Below, piece by piece: positions 8,520 to 16,227 of a DNA stretch of 64,000 nt. The translations under genes were made by a program, and so were the position numbers. Positions within the stretch are counted from its first letter, which is position 1. Each line of letters starts with the position of its first letter. The stretch is from the NCBI RefSeq assembly GCF_001423695.1, contig NZ_LMOZ01000002.1, positions 868,504 to 932,503 on the forward strand, given 5' to 3'. This DNA comes from Leifsonia sp. Leaf336. GTDB lineage: Bacteria; Actinomycetota; Actinomycetes; Actinomycetales; Microbacteriaceae. A model generated the notes under the pieces. It ran no database searches and had not been told where the DNA came from. It worked only from the letters and a program-made list of their open reading frames with translations.

Positions 8520-8822
8520 TTACAGCATCGTCTCCACGCCGAGCGTCACGCGGTCGCCCAGCCCGACGCCCTCCTTGCGCCGCACGTCGCCCTTGATCGC
8601 GAGCACGTACGCGCCGTCGGCGCTCTCGGGGAACACCGACGTCGACCAACGCGAGCGGCCGAGCGTGACCATGACCTTGACCGAGCCGAACCCCGCGGGC
8701 GGGTGCGGCTGCAGCCGGATCTCCTCCGACACGTCGTCGGGCAGCCGTGCGAACACCCAGAGGTCGCGCCGGGCCTCCCACCGGAACAGCTCCGTCTCGA
8801 ACTCGTAGCGCACGCCGGCCAT
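8520..8822 (-). CDS. DUF1905-domain protein
   Basis: A 100-residue protein spanning a single DUF1905-type domain: FETELFRWEARRDLWVFARLP at the N-terminus, GFGSVKVMVTLGRSRWSTSVFP in the middle and the characteristic AYVLAIKGDVRRKEGVGLGDRVTL near the C-terminus. The family is a small beta-barrel-like fold of unknown biochemical role, often fused to YdeI-like domains. The ATG at 8822 gives the canonical length; no good ribosome site is seen, but CAGGCT lies six bases upstream. It is convergent with the metallo-beta-lactamase gene. Confidence 0.82.
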   Translation of the reverse strand: MAGVRYEFETELFRWEARRDLWVFARLPDDVSEEIRLQPHPPAGFGSVKVMVTLGRSRWSTSVFPESADGAYVLAIKGDVRRKEGVGLGDRVTLGVETML

Positions 8823-8925
8823 GCGGCAAGCCTGCCACGGACCGCCGACATCGCCTGCCCCTGCCCTTGCCCCTGCCCGAGCGCCGCACGCGCACGCTAT
8901 CCTCGCAGCAACGTCAGGAGGCCCC

Positions 8926-9324
8926 ATGCCCAACCGTCCCGGTTCCGTCACCTTCGTGGCCGTGCTGGCCTACATCAACGGGGTCCTGAACATCATCGGC
9001 GGCGTGGTGACGCTGTTCACCCGCAACTCGATGGTGCGGGCATCCGACAGCGGAGCGCTTGCCGCCCTCACCACCGCCGCGATCGTGTCGATCATCCTCG
9101 GCATCGTCATCCTCATCGTCGCCCGAGGCCTGCTGAACGGCAGCCGCTTCGCGCGCGGCCTCGTGACCGTCGTGATGATCCTCAATGCGATCAGCGGCGT
9201 CCTCCTGCTGTTCAGCCTGCAGTTCTTCAGCGGCATCCTCGAGATCCTGTGGGCGGTCGTCATGCTGTCGCTGCTCTACACGCCGCGCGCCAACGCGTTC
9301 TTCGCCGCGCGTACGTCCGGCTAG
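8926..9324 (+). CDS. Small four-helix membrane protein
   Basis: A 132-residue integral membrane protein with four predicted transmembrane segments, at about residues 8-31, 46-70, 77-97 and 98-118. It resembles the DUF7144-like family common in Actinobacteria, whose function is unknown. ATG 8926 has CAGGAG six bases upstream. The tail (ANAFFAARTSG) is short and polar. The next gene on the same strand begins 70 bases on, so the two may be co-transcribed. Confidence 0.72.
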   Translation: MPNRPGSVTFVAVLAYINGVLNIIGGVVTLFTRNSMVRASDSGALAALTTAAIVSIILGIVILIVARGLLNGSRFARGLVTVVMILNAISGVLLLFSLQFFSGILEILWAVVMLSLLYTPRANAFFAARTSG

Positions 9325-9393
9325 CTCCGATCGGTGAGAATGGAGGAGGCGCCGACGCCGGCGTCTCCCACGACCGACCGAAAGGCTGCGGCC

Positions 9394-10020
9394 ATGCGCT
9401 GGCCCGACTGGCTCACGAAGCGCACCGTCAAGACGGTGCGCACGCGTCCCTTCGACGAGGACGCCCTGCCGGAGCCTGCCGCGCCCACTCTCGAGCAGAC
9501 GGTCGAAGAAGGCATGCTGCTCGCGGAATATGCCACACGCATGGCCGTCAAGAACCACATCGTGGTCGACACCCTCCAGTACGGCAACGACTTCGATCCT
9601 GCCCGGCACACCGGGGAGGCCGCGCACATGCTGCGCGAGCTCGCCTCCGAGCAGGGGGAGGCCGCCGGCCGGATCGAGGAGGATCTGGAGGCCGCGCACG
9701 GCCTTCGCGGCGACGCCATGCACCCGCACGACTACCGCGACATCGACGTCGCGAACCTGCGCCTGCGCCGCGACGCCGCCATTGACCTCGCAAGTGCCCT
9801 GCGGGCGAAGGCCGACTCGGAGGACGAGCTCCTCGCCCTGGTGGAGCGCGGCCGCAGCGACGCCTGGGACGAGGTCGGCCGCGCCATCGAGGCCGGGCTC
9901 GACGCGTTCTCGGGGGTGGAGGCGCTGCGCGAGGACTACGAGCGCGAGAAGCCCGCCCGCCTCAACCTGCTGATCCGGCGCGACCTCGCGCGGCTGCAGG
10001 AGGAGCGGACCGGGTACTGA
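9394..10020 (+). CDS. Conserved helical protein of unknown function
   Basis: A 208-residue soluble, strongly helical and acidic protein that I do not recognise. The N-terminus is basic (MRWPDWLTKRTVKTVRTRPF); the rest is rich in Glu, Ala, Arg and Asp with heptad-like stretches near residues 70-110 and 140-205. ATG 9394 is preceded by GAAAGG about ten bases upstream; a weaker start 60 bases earlier is also open. It follows a small membrane protein gene and ends three bases before the convergent lipase-maturation-factor-like gene. Confidence 0.6.
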   Translation: MRWPDWLTKRTVKTVRTRPFDEDALPEPAAPTLEQTVEEGMLLAEYATRMAVKNHIVVDTLQYGNDFDPARHTGEAAHMLRELASEQGEAAGRIEEDLEAAHGLRGDAMHPHDYRDIDVANLRLRRDAAIDLASALRAKADSEDELLALVERGRSDAWDEVGRAIEAGLDAFSGVEALREDYEREKPARLNLLIRRDLARLQEERTGY

Positions 10021-10023
10021 GTT

Positions 10024-11463
10024 TCACCCCCGCAACCCCACCGGCGGCACGAGCGTGCCGACCTCCGTGCGCACCCACCGGTCGCCCGTCGAGCGCTTCT
10101 CGGCGCGCGTCGCGAAGCGGTACAGGTACATGCGCGCCCGCACCGAGCGGGGAGGCCGGCCGCCGAACGGGTCGAGGCGCAGCAGCCGGAGAGTCGGCCG
10201 GTCGGCCTCCAGCAACCGCAGCAGGAACACCTGGAACCACGGCGAGTCCCGGGATCCGAGCGCGAGGAACCACATCAGCCAGTCGAGCCGCAGGTGGTAC
10301 GGCGCGTACTGGCGGGGCAGCCTCCGCACATCGCCGGGCTTGCCCTTGAAGCTGTACTCGAGCCAGCGGGCGGCGGGGTCGAGAGGGTCGTCCTCCGTGC
10401 CCTCGACCACCACTTCGAAGCGCTCCTTCGTCACGCTGCCGAAGGCGCCGTAGGCGTTCACGAGATGCCAGCGGTTGAAGCTCGCGTTCATCAGCTGGCG
10501 CCTCCGGAACAGGTTGCGCAGCGGCCACCAGCTCAACGCCACCAGCAGTGCGCTCGCGAGCAGGGCCACGACGGCGTACCAGACCGGCACCTCGGGGGAG
10601 CCGATCCCACCGGTCAGCGCGCCTCCGGTGACCCACCGCCAGGCGCCGTCGCTCACCGCCGCGAACGCGAGGACGATCGTGATCCAGTTGAGCCAGGCGA
10701 AGTTGCCCGTGGCCACCAGCCAGAGTTGCGTCAGGATAACGACCGCAGCAGCGATGCTGGCGACCGGCTGCGGCAGGAAGAGCAGCCAGGGCACGATCAG
10801 CTGCGCGAAGTGGTTGCCCAGCACCTCCACGCGATGCCACCACTTGGGCAGCAGGTGCGCCGTGCGGCTCAGCGGGTTCGGCATCGGCTGCGTCTCGTGG
10901 TGGTAGTACAGCGCGGTGAGGTCGCGCCACGAGCGGTCACCGCGCATCTTGATCATCCCGGCGCCGAACTCGAGCCGGAAGACCAGCCAGCGCACCAGGA
11001 TGATGATCGTGATCGGGGGAGCGGTGTCCCACGAGCCGAGGAACGCCACAGTGAACCCGGCCTCGCAGATGAGGCTCTCCCAGCCGAAGCCGTAGAAGGT
11101 CTGCCCGATGTGCACGATCGACAGGTAGAGGAACCAGACGATCAGGAACACCGGCACGAAAACGTACGACGGCGTCAGCTGCAGCACCCCGACGACGATG
11201 AGCGCGGACAGCACCGCGCCCGTCAAGGCGACGACACGCAGCAGCCGGTCGGAGTACCGCAGCCGGAACAGGGTCGGCTGGCGCCGGGCGTACGCGTTGC
11301 GCAGGTAGCGCGGCGCGGGCAGGAGGCCGTGCTCGCCGAGCAACGCGGGGAACTGCGCGACGGCCGACAGGAACGCGATCACATAGAGCGCCGCCACGCC
11401 CCGCTGCAAGATCTCGCGCGCGATCGTGTAGTCGGCTCCGGACAGCCAGCCCAGCGCATCCAT
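10024..11463 (-). CDS. Lipase maturation factor family membrane protein
   Basis: A 479-residue polytopic membrane protein with around eight hydrophobic segments in the first ~320 residues. It matches the lipase maturation factor (LMF) family by RWLVFRLEFGAGMIKMRGD, the conserved WRDLTALYYHHETQPMPNPLS block (about residues 170-205) and a soluble C-terminal domain with EYSFKGKPGD and PRQYAPYHLRLDWLMWF. In animals LMF1 helps lipases fold in the ER; the bacterial role is not established. ATG 11463 has GAGGTGA at good spacing. The convergent neighbour ends only three bases away with no terminator-like stem between them. Confidence 0.85.
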   Translation of the reverse strand: MDALGWLSGADYTIAREILQRGVAALYVIAFLSAVAQFPALLGEHGLLPAPRYLRNAYARRQPTLFRLRYSDRLLRVVALTGAVLSALIVVGVLQLTPSYVFVPVFLIVWFLYLSIVHIGQTFYGFGWESLICEAGFTVAFLGSWDTAPPITIIILVRWLVFRLEFGAGMIKMRGDRSWRDLTALYYHHETQPMPNPLSRTAHLLPKWWHRVEVLGNHFAQLIVPWLLFLPQPVASIAAAVVILTQLWLVATGNFAWLNWITIVLAFAAVSDGAWRWVTGGALTGGIGSPEVPVWYAVVALLASALLVALSWWPLRNLFRRRQLMNASFNRWHLVNAYGAFGSVTKERFEVVVEGTEDDPLDPAARWLEYSFKGKPGDVRRLPRQYAPYHLRLDWLMWFLALGSRDSPWFQVFLLRLLEADRPTLRLLRLDPFGGRPPRSVRARMYLYRFATRAEKRSTGDRWVRTEVGTLVPPVGLRG

Positions 11464-11527
11464 CGGTCATCACCTCGACACGATCGCGGTACGCCCGACA
11501 GCGTACGCCCGCGTCAAGCGGCCGAGG

Positions 11528-12205
11528 CTAAGCGGCGAGTTCGGCGTCGAGCCGGATGGGGCGGTGGTCGGAGGCGCCGGCGGGCAGCACGTCCACCCGC
11601 TCGACCTCGAAGCCGGTGGAGGTCACGAAGTCGAAGTAGCCGGTGAAGAACTTGTAGCGCAGGTAGGTCGGCTCGTCGCTGCGCTTGAGGGTGTATCCGG
11701 CCGTGGTCAGGTGCCGTTCGAGCCCGCGGATGAACCACGGGTAGTTGAAGTCGCCGACCATGATCGCCGGGGTGTCGGGCGCGAGCGAGCGCATCCCCTC
11801 GTGGGCCGCAGCGATCTGCTTGCGACGCAGCGAGTTGGAGGCCGTCAGCGGCGCGGCGTGGAACGACCCGACCAGCACGCGCTCGCCGGAGTCCCTGTCG
11901 CGCAGGAGCGCGGCCAGCAGCCGCTCGTTCGCGGGCGCGAGCACCCGGTCGTGGATCGACTTGTGCACCGCGAACACCTGCGTGTCGAGCACCTCGTAGC
12001 GCTCGTTGCGCACATACACAGCGAGGCCGAGGCGGTTGGCGCGCGTCGCATCCGCGAGTTGGAGGTCGTGCAGCCGGGGCGCGAGCATCTCGCTGTCGCA
12101 CTCCTGCAGGCACAGGGCGTCGGCGTCGTAGGTCTTGGCGATGTCCTCGAGCTCATGAGCGGCGGAGTGCTCGCGCAGGTTGTAACTGATGATCCTCAGG
12201 ACCAC
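11528..12205 (-). CDS. Endonuclease/exonuclease/phosphatase-family hydrolase
   Basis: A protein of about 225 residues with the endonuclease/exonuclease/phosphatase fold: RIISYNLREH at the N-terminus, LCLQECDSE (metal-binding Glu), VGSFHAAPLTASNSLRR, MVGDFNYPW (Asp-Asn pair) and GASDHRPIRLD (terminal Asp-His). It is expected to cleave phosphodiester bonds of nucleic acid, lipid or sugar phosphates with Mg2+. The start is unclear: GTG 12205 sits only three bases from a strong AAGGAGG, whereas CTG at 12199-12197 would have ideal spacing and give MRIISYN. The convergent lipase-maturation-factor gene is not co-oriented in an obvious operon; the two are on the same strand with a 64-base gap. Confidence 0.82.
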   Translation of the reverse strand: MVLRIISYNLREHSAAHELEDIAKTYDADALCLQECDSEMLAPRLHDLQLADATRANRLGLAVYVRNERYEVLDTQVFAVHKSIHDRVLAPANERLLAALLRDRDSGERVLVGSFHAAPLTASNSLRRKQIAAAHEGMRSLAPDTPAIMVGDFNYPWFIRGLERHLTTAGYTLKRSDEPTYLRYKFFTGYFDFVTSTGFEVERVDVLPAGASDHRPIRLDAELAA

Positions 12206-12348
12206 CCACCTCCTTGCACAGTTCGGATCGTCCACGGGCGGACATCGCTCATTCTGGCCCACTTCTCGGAGGGTCGAACGACGACCGCCCGCATCCCACA
12301 CGGAATTCACACCCTGGTCATCACCCGTTGGACCGGTACGGTGGTCGC

Positions 12349-13371
12349 ATGGCAGGCGATGCAGTCGTACTCACCGTCCCCGGTCCGCACGGCGACCGAG
12401 AGGTCCGCATCTCGAGCCCGGGGCGGGTGCTGTATCCCGAGCTCGGCATCACCAAGCTCGACCTCGCGAACTACATCGTCGAGGTGGGAGAGGCGTTCGT
12501 CCGCGCCAACGGCGACCGCCCGCTGTCGCTGCAGCGGTTCCCGGAGGGGATCGACGGCGAGGAGTTCTTCTCCAAGAACCCGCCGCGCGGCACGCCCGAT
12601 TTCGTGCGGTCGGTGCCGGTCGTCTACCCGAGCGCGCGCTCGCACCCGCAGCTCGTCATCGACGAGCCGGCCGCGGCCGTGTGGGCCGTGCAGATGAACA
12701 CCATCGTCTTCCACCCGTGGCCCTCGCGTGCCGAGGACTCCGACAACCCCGACCAGCTGCGCATCGATCTCGACCCGCAGCCGGGTACGGGCTTCGCCGA
12801 CGCCGTGCCCGCCGCGATCGAGCTGCGTGCGGTGCTCGCGGAGGTCGGGCTGGAGGCGTACATCAAGACCTCCGGCAACCGCGGCCTCCACGTGTTCGCG
12901 CCCATCGAGCCCGTGCGCGAGTTCCTCGACGTGCGGCACGCCGTGATCGCCGCCGCGCGGCAGCTGGAGCGCCGGATGCCGGACGCCGTGACGACGGCGT
13001 GGTGGAAGGAGGAGCGCGGCGAGAAGGTGTTCGTCGACTTCAACCAGGCCAACCGCGACCGCACGATGGCCGGCGCCTACAGCCCGCGCGCGCTCGCGCA
13101 CGCGCCGGTCTCCACCCCGGTGACCTGGGAGGAGCTCCCGGACGTCGACCCGCGCGACTTCACCGTGCGCACGGTGCCGGAGCGGCTGCGCAGCGTCGGC
13201 GACCCGTGGCACGACTTCGGCGAGCGCTCCGGCCGCATCGACGCACTGCTGGAGTGGTGGCAGCGCGACCTCGACGACGGGCTCGGCGAGCTCCCGTTCC
13301 CGCCCGACTACCCCAAGATGCCGGGCGAGCCGCCGCGCGTCCAGCCCAGCCGCGCCAAGAAGACGGAGTAG
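12349..13371 (+). CDS. Prim-PolC / LigD-type primase-polymerase
   Basis: A 340-residue archaeo-eukaryotic primase-superfamily polymerase like the LigD polymerase domain. Visible motifs are the catalytic DxD (D140-D142 in LRIDLDPQPG), SGNRGLHVF (residues 175-183, nucleotide binding) and VFVDFNQANRDRT (third metal-binding Asp). N-terminal ISSPGRVLYPELGITKLDLANYI is typical. It would extend or fill short gaps, with a preference for ribonucleotides in this family. It stands alone, without a ligase or nuclease domain fused, and lies tail to tail with a LigC-like ligase, the pairing known in Mycobacterium for Prim-PolC and LigC. ATG 12349 lacks a ribosome site; TACGGT ends seven bases upstream, suggesting a leaderless message. 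Confidence 0.88.
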   Translation: MAGDAVVLTVPGPHGDREVRISSPGRVLYPELGITKLDLANYIVEVGEAFVRANGDRPLSLQRFPEGIDGEEFFSKNPPRGTPDFVRSVPVVYPSARSHPQLVIDEPAAAVWAVQMNTIVFHPWPSRAEDSDNPDQLRIDLDPQPGTGFADAVPAAIELRAVLAEVGLEAYIKTSGNRGLHVFAPIEPVREFLDVRHAVIAAARQLERRMPDAVTTAWWKEERGEKVFVDFNQANRDRTMAGAYSPRALAHAPVSTPVTWEELPDVDPRDFTVRTVPERLRSVGDPWHDFGERSGRIDALLEWWQRDLDDGLGELPFPPDYPKMPGEPPRVQPSRAKKTE

Positions 13372-13386
13372 TGGTCCCGCCGGCGG

Positions 13387-14457
13387 TCAGGACATGACGT
13401 CGGCGAGGTCGTAGGCGATGGGGCGGTCGAGCTGGTCGTAGGTGCAGGAGGCCGGGTCGCGGTCGACGCGCCAGCGCTCGAACTGGGCAGTGTGCCGGAA
13501 GCGCATGCCCTCCATCTGGTCGTACCGCACCTCCAGCACGCGCTCGGGTCGCAGTCGCACGAACGACACGTCCTTGCTGGCCGAGAACCGGCTGCGGTCC
13601 GTCGCGCCGGTCACGGCGGCACCGCTCTCGTCGCGCTCGACCAGCGGCTCCAGCTCGTCCACCAGCTCCAGCCGCACCTTGTCGCTGAAGGCGGAGACGC
13701 CTCCCACGTTGCGCAGCACGCCGTCGTCGCCGTACAGCCCGACCAGCAGGGAGCCGACGCCGCGGCCGCTGGTGTGCACGCGGTAGCCGAGCACGACCAC
13801 GTCGGCCGTGCGGTGGTGCTTGATCTTGAGCATCGTGCGCTTGTTCGGCGTGTACGCGCCCGCGAGCGGCTTGGCGACGACGCCGTCGAGCCCCGCGCCC
13901 TCGAACTCGACGAGCCAGGTCCTGGCCAGCTCCACGTCCGTCGTCGTGCGCGTGATCTGCAGGGGAGCGGGGAGGCCACCGGCGAACTCCTCCAGCGCCG
14001 CACGCCGCTCGGAGAACGGCCGGTCGAGGTACGACTCGCCGCCGAGTCCGAGCAGGTCGAACGCGACGAAGCTGGCCGGGGTCTGCTCCGAGAGCAGCTT
14101 CACGCGGCTCGCGGCGGGGTGGATGCGCTGCGAGAGCGCCTCCCAGTCCAGCCGCTGGCTGCCGGGCTCGCCGGTGGGCACGACGATCTCGCCGTCGAGC
14201 ACGCAGGGGGAGGGCAGGAGCTCGCGGAACGCGGCGACCAGCTCCGGGAAGTACCGCGTGAGCATCTTCGAGCCCCTGCTGCCGATCTGCACGTCGCCGA
14301 TGGTGCCGTCACCGGCGTCGGCGGCGTAGACGATAGCGCGGAAGCCGTCCCACTTCGGTTCGAAGCTCAGGCCTCCTGCGACGGCGTCCTGTTCGGGCAC
14401 GGCGGGGACGGCCTTGGCGAGCATCGGGGCGACGGGGGAGTCCGCGGTCGGAAGCAT
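13387..14457 (-). CDS. ligC: ATP-dependent DNA ligase, LigC-like
   Basis: A 356-residue ATP-dependent DNA ligase with an adenylation domain and an OB-fold, the size of mycobacterial LigC. Motif I is EPKWDGFR with nucleotide-accepting K35; motif III-IV (FVAFDLLGLGG, LDGEIVVP, GLDGVVAKP) and motif V (MLKIKHHRTADVVVLGYR) follow. It should seal nicks, here probably during base excision or gap repair together with the adjacent Prim-PolC-like gene, whose 3' end is 15 bases away. No polymerase or nuclease domain is fused. The ATG at 14457 has no Shine-Dalgarno site, but CATGAT lies six bases upstream. It is divergent from the iron-box gene. Confidence 0.9.
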   Translation of the reverse strand: MLPTADSPVAPMLAKAVPAVPEQDAVAGGLSFEPKWDGFRAIVYAADAGDGTIGDVQIGSRGSKMLTRYFPELVAAFRELLPSPCVLDGEIVVPTGEPGSQRLDWEALSQRIHPAASRVKLLSEQTPASFVAFDLLGLGGESYLDRPFSERRAALEEFAGGLPAPLQITRTTTDVELARTWLVEFEGAGLDGVVAKPLAGAYTPNKRTMLKIKHHRTADVVVLGYRVHTSGRGVGSLLVGLYGDDGVLRNVGGVSAFSDKVRLELVDELEPLVERDESGAAVTGATDRSRFSASKDVSFVRLRPERVLEVRYDQMEGMRFRHTAQFERWRVDRDPASCTYDQLDRPIAYDLADVMS

Positions 14458-14543
14458 GTCTCGATCATGCCGTGCTGCGCAGCACATCGGAAGGGCGACG
14501 GGGCTGAGAGCTTCCCCGCAAGGCTGCGGCCGCCCGGAAAAGG

Positions 14544-14562
14544 TTAGGTAAGCCTGACCTAT
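14544..14562 (+). promoter_or_regulatory. DtxR/IdeR iron box
   Basis: TTAGGTAAGCCTGACCTAT is a 19-bp near-palindrome that closely fits the DtxR/IdeR consensus TTAGGTTAGSCTAACCTAA. It overlaps a likely -10 element (TATACT at 14560-14565) and lies 13 bases before the start of the siderophore-interacting-domain gene, the position expected for iron-dependent repression. Confidence 0.85.
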
Positions 14563-14574
14563 ACTCGAAGGGAA

Positions 14575-15024
14575 ATGTACCGACCCGACCACGCCGCGCA
14601 CACCGCCTCCACCGCGCACAACGACGACCGCGTCCAGTTCCTCGTCGTCGGCGACGAGACCTCTCTGACCGAACTGGAGGCCGAGCTCGCCCTCCTTCCG
14701 CTGTGCGCGCGCGGTCGCGTCTTCGTGGAGGTCGGCGAGCCGTCCGAGATCGTGGCGCTCGCCGCACCGATCCGGATGACGGTCACCTGGCTGGTGCGCG
14801 CGGAGCGCTCCGGCCGGCCGGGCTCGGCGCAGCGCTGCGAACGAGGCGAGGCGGCGGCGCGCGCCGTCCGCGCCTGGGCGGCGGAGATGCTGTGCGAGGG
14901 CCCCGGCCGCACCCGAGCGATCGTGACCGGCTCCTGGGCGCTCACCAGCGAGGTGGGCGAGCACCTGGTGGAGGTCGTCGGCATGGAGCCGGACGCCGTC
15001 AGCCTGCCGTCAGGCTCTCGCTGA
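14575..15024 (+). CDS. Stand-alone SIP (siderophore-interacting) domain protein
   Basis: A 149-residue protein corresponding to the C-terminal NAD(P)H-binding domain of siderophore-interacting flavoproteins: FLVVGDETSLTELEAELALLP near residues 22-42, VFVEVGE, VTWLVRAERSG and a RAWAAEMLCEG stretch. The N-terminal FAD-binding domain of full-length SIP reductases is absent, so it may act with a partner or have another role in iron handling. The iron box directly upstream makes iron-regulated expression likely. ATG 14575 has GAAGGGAA upstream. Its 3' end overlaps the convergent short-chain dehydrogenase gene by 26 bases. Confidence 0.82.
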   Translation: MYRPDHAAHTASTAHNDDRVQFLVVGDETSLTELEAELALLPLCARGRVFVEVGEPSEIVALAAPIRMTVTWLVRAERSGRPGSAQRCERGEAAARAVRAWAAEMLCEGPGRTRAIVTGSWALTSEVGEHLVEVVGMEPDAVSLPSGSR

Positions 15025-15841
15025 TCGTCCAGAGATCGCGGCCGAGCTCGGCGTCCTTCGCTTGGCGTGCCATGCGACCGTTGGCCCTGAACCGGTCGAA
15101 GTAGGTGCCGGTGGGCGCTCCGACCGGGATCGGTCCGGCCAGGCGCTCCAGCGGCGCGGCGCCGGCCTCCGCCGTGATGCCGTAGCGGCCTCCGGTCACC
15201 GCGTTGCCGAATCGGATCAGTGGCGAGCTCGCTCCGAAGCGCGTCGCCACCGTGCCGGGGTGGAACGAGTACGCGGTGACGCCCGTGCCGGTGAGCTGTT
15301 CCCCGAGCTCGACAGCGAACAGGATGGTCGCGAGCTTGGACGTGCCGTAGGCGCGCCAGCCGCCGCGCCAGGGGCGTCGCTCCCAGTCGAGGTCGTCGAG
15401 GCGCAGCCTCCCGAACCGGTTGGCCATGCTGGCGGTCGACACGACCCGCACCTCCCGCCCGCTCGCGGCCGTCTCGATGAGCCGGGGCCGCAGGAGCCGG
15501 GTGAGCAGGAAGGGCGCGAGATGGTTGAGCTGGATCGTCCGCTCGTGGCCGTCCACCGTCACCCGGCGCTCGTGATAGAGGCCGCCGGCGTTGTTGGCGA
15601 GCACGTCGATGCCGTCGTAGTGGTCGAGCAGGGCGGCGGCCAAGGCTCGCACGTCGTCGAACCGTTCGAAGTCGGCGAGGAACGCCGTCGCGCCGATCCG
15701 GTCGGCGAGCGCGCGGGTGCGCTCGGGATCGCGGCCGACCACGGCGACGCGATCGCCGCCGGCGACCAGGCGCTCCGCCGCCACGGCGCCGATCCCGGAG
15801 CTCGCTCCGGTGACGACGATCGTGCGTGCCGTGTCGGTCAT
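14999..15841 (-). CDS. Short-chain dehydrogenase/reductase
   Basis: A 280-residue NAD(P)-dependent SDR. The cofactor motif TGASSGIG is at residues 11-18, NNAG at about 86-89, the catalytic serine is in RVVSTASM and the YxxxK pair in AYGTSKLA. The pattern is close to the retinol dehydrogenase / protochlorophyllide reductase-like group (QLNHLAPFLLTRLL). Its substrate is unknown. It is the last gene of a three-gene operon: its ATG overlaps the stop of the HExxH protein gene (ATGA). Its own 3' end overlaps the convergent SIP-domain gene by 26 bases. Confidence 0.87.
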   Translation of the reverse strand: MTDTARTIVVTGASSGIGAVAAERLVAGGDRVAVVGRDPERTRALADRIGATAFLADFERFDDVRALAAALLDHYDGIDVLANNAGGLYHERRVTVDGHERTIQLNHLAPFLLTRLLRPRLIETAASGREVRVVSTASMANRFGRLRLDDLDWERRPWRGGWRAYGTSKLATILFAVELGEQLTGTGVTAYSFHPGTVATRFGASSPLIRFGNAVTGGRYGITAEAGAAPLERLAGPIPVGAPTGTYFDRFRANGRMARQAKDAELGRDLWTISESLTAG

Positions 15842-16227
15842 CGGTACCCGCCCTTCTCGAGGCCCGCCTCGATCTCGAAACGATTGCGCAGCGGGTCGCG
15901 GCCGGCCAGGAGGTAGAGGAACGGGAACAGCATCCCGTACCGCTGCCATTGCCGCTTGTGGACGACCTCGTGCTCGAGCACGTCGTCCGTCACGTTCTGA
16001 TCGGTCAGGTAGCAGCCGCCCACGCACGAGCCGCCGCGGCCGAAGGTGCGCTTGGGCATGCCGCGGAAGACGAAGAGACCGGCCCGCCGCTCGACGCGGC
16101 CGGTGCTCCAGACGAAGCCCCAGAGGAATCCGACGGTCGTCGCATAGCGGTAGCCGAGCCGGCTGACCGGGGAGTCGAGGAACACCGAGGCGAGCAGGCC
16201 GTCTCCGCGCAATGGGGGCATCGTCAT
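15838..16227 (-). CDS. Small HExxH-motif protein, possible metalloprotease
   Basis: A 129-residue protein of unknown family. The C-terminal half carries HEVVH (H86, E87, H90) followed by KRQWQRYG, an apolar stretch (MLFPFLYLLAG, 99-109) and RFEIEAG, where E118 or E120 could be a third zinc ligand. This layout, HExxHxxQW with a downstream Glu, is what one expects of a minimal zincin-like metalloprotease, but activity is unproven. The N-terminus has a weakly hydrophobic region near residues 29-41. Start ATG 16227 overlaps the stop of the upstream flavoprotein gene, and its stop overlaps the start of the SDR gene, so all three are translationally coupled. Confidence 0.68.
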   Translation of the reverse strand: MTMPPLRGDGLLASVFLDSPVSRLGYRYATTVGFLWGFVWSTGRVERRAGLFVFRGMPKRTFGRGGSCVGGCYLTDQNVTDDVLEHEVVHKRQWQRYGMLFPFLYLLAGRDPLRNRFEIEAGLEKGGYR

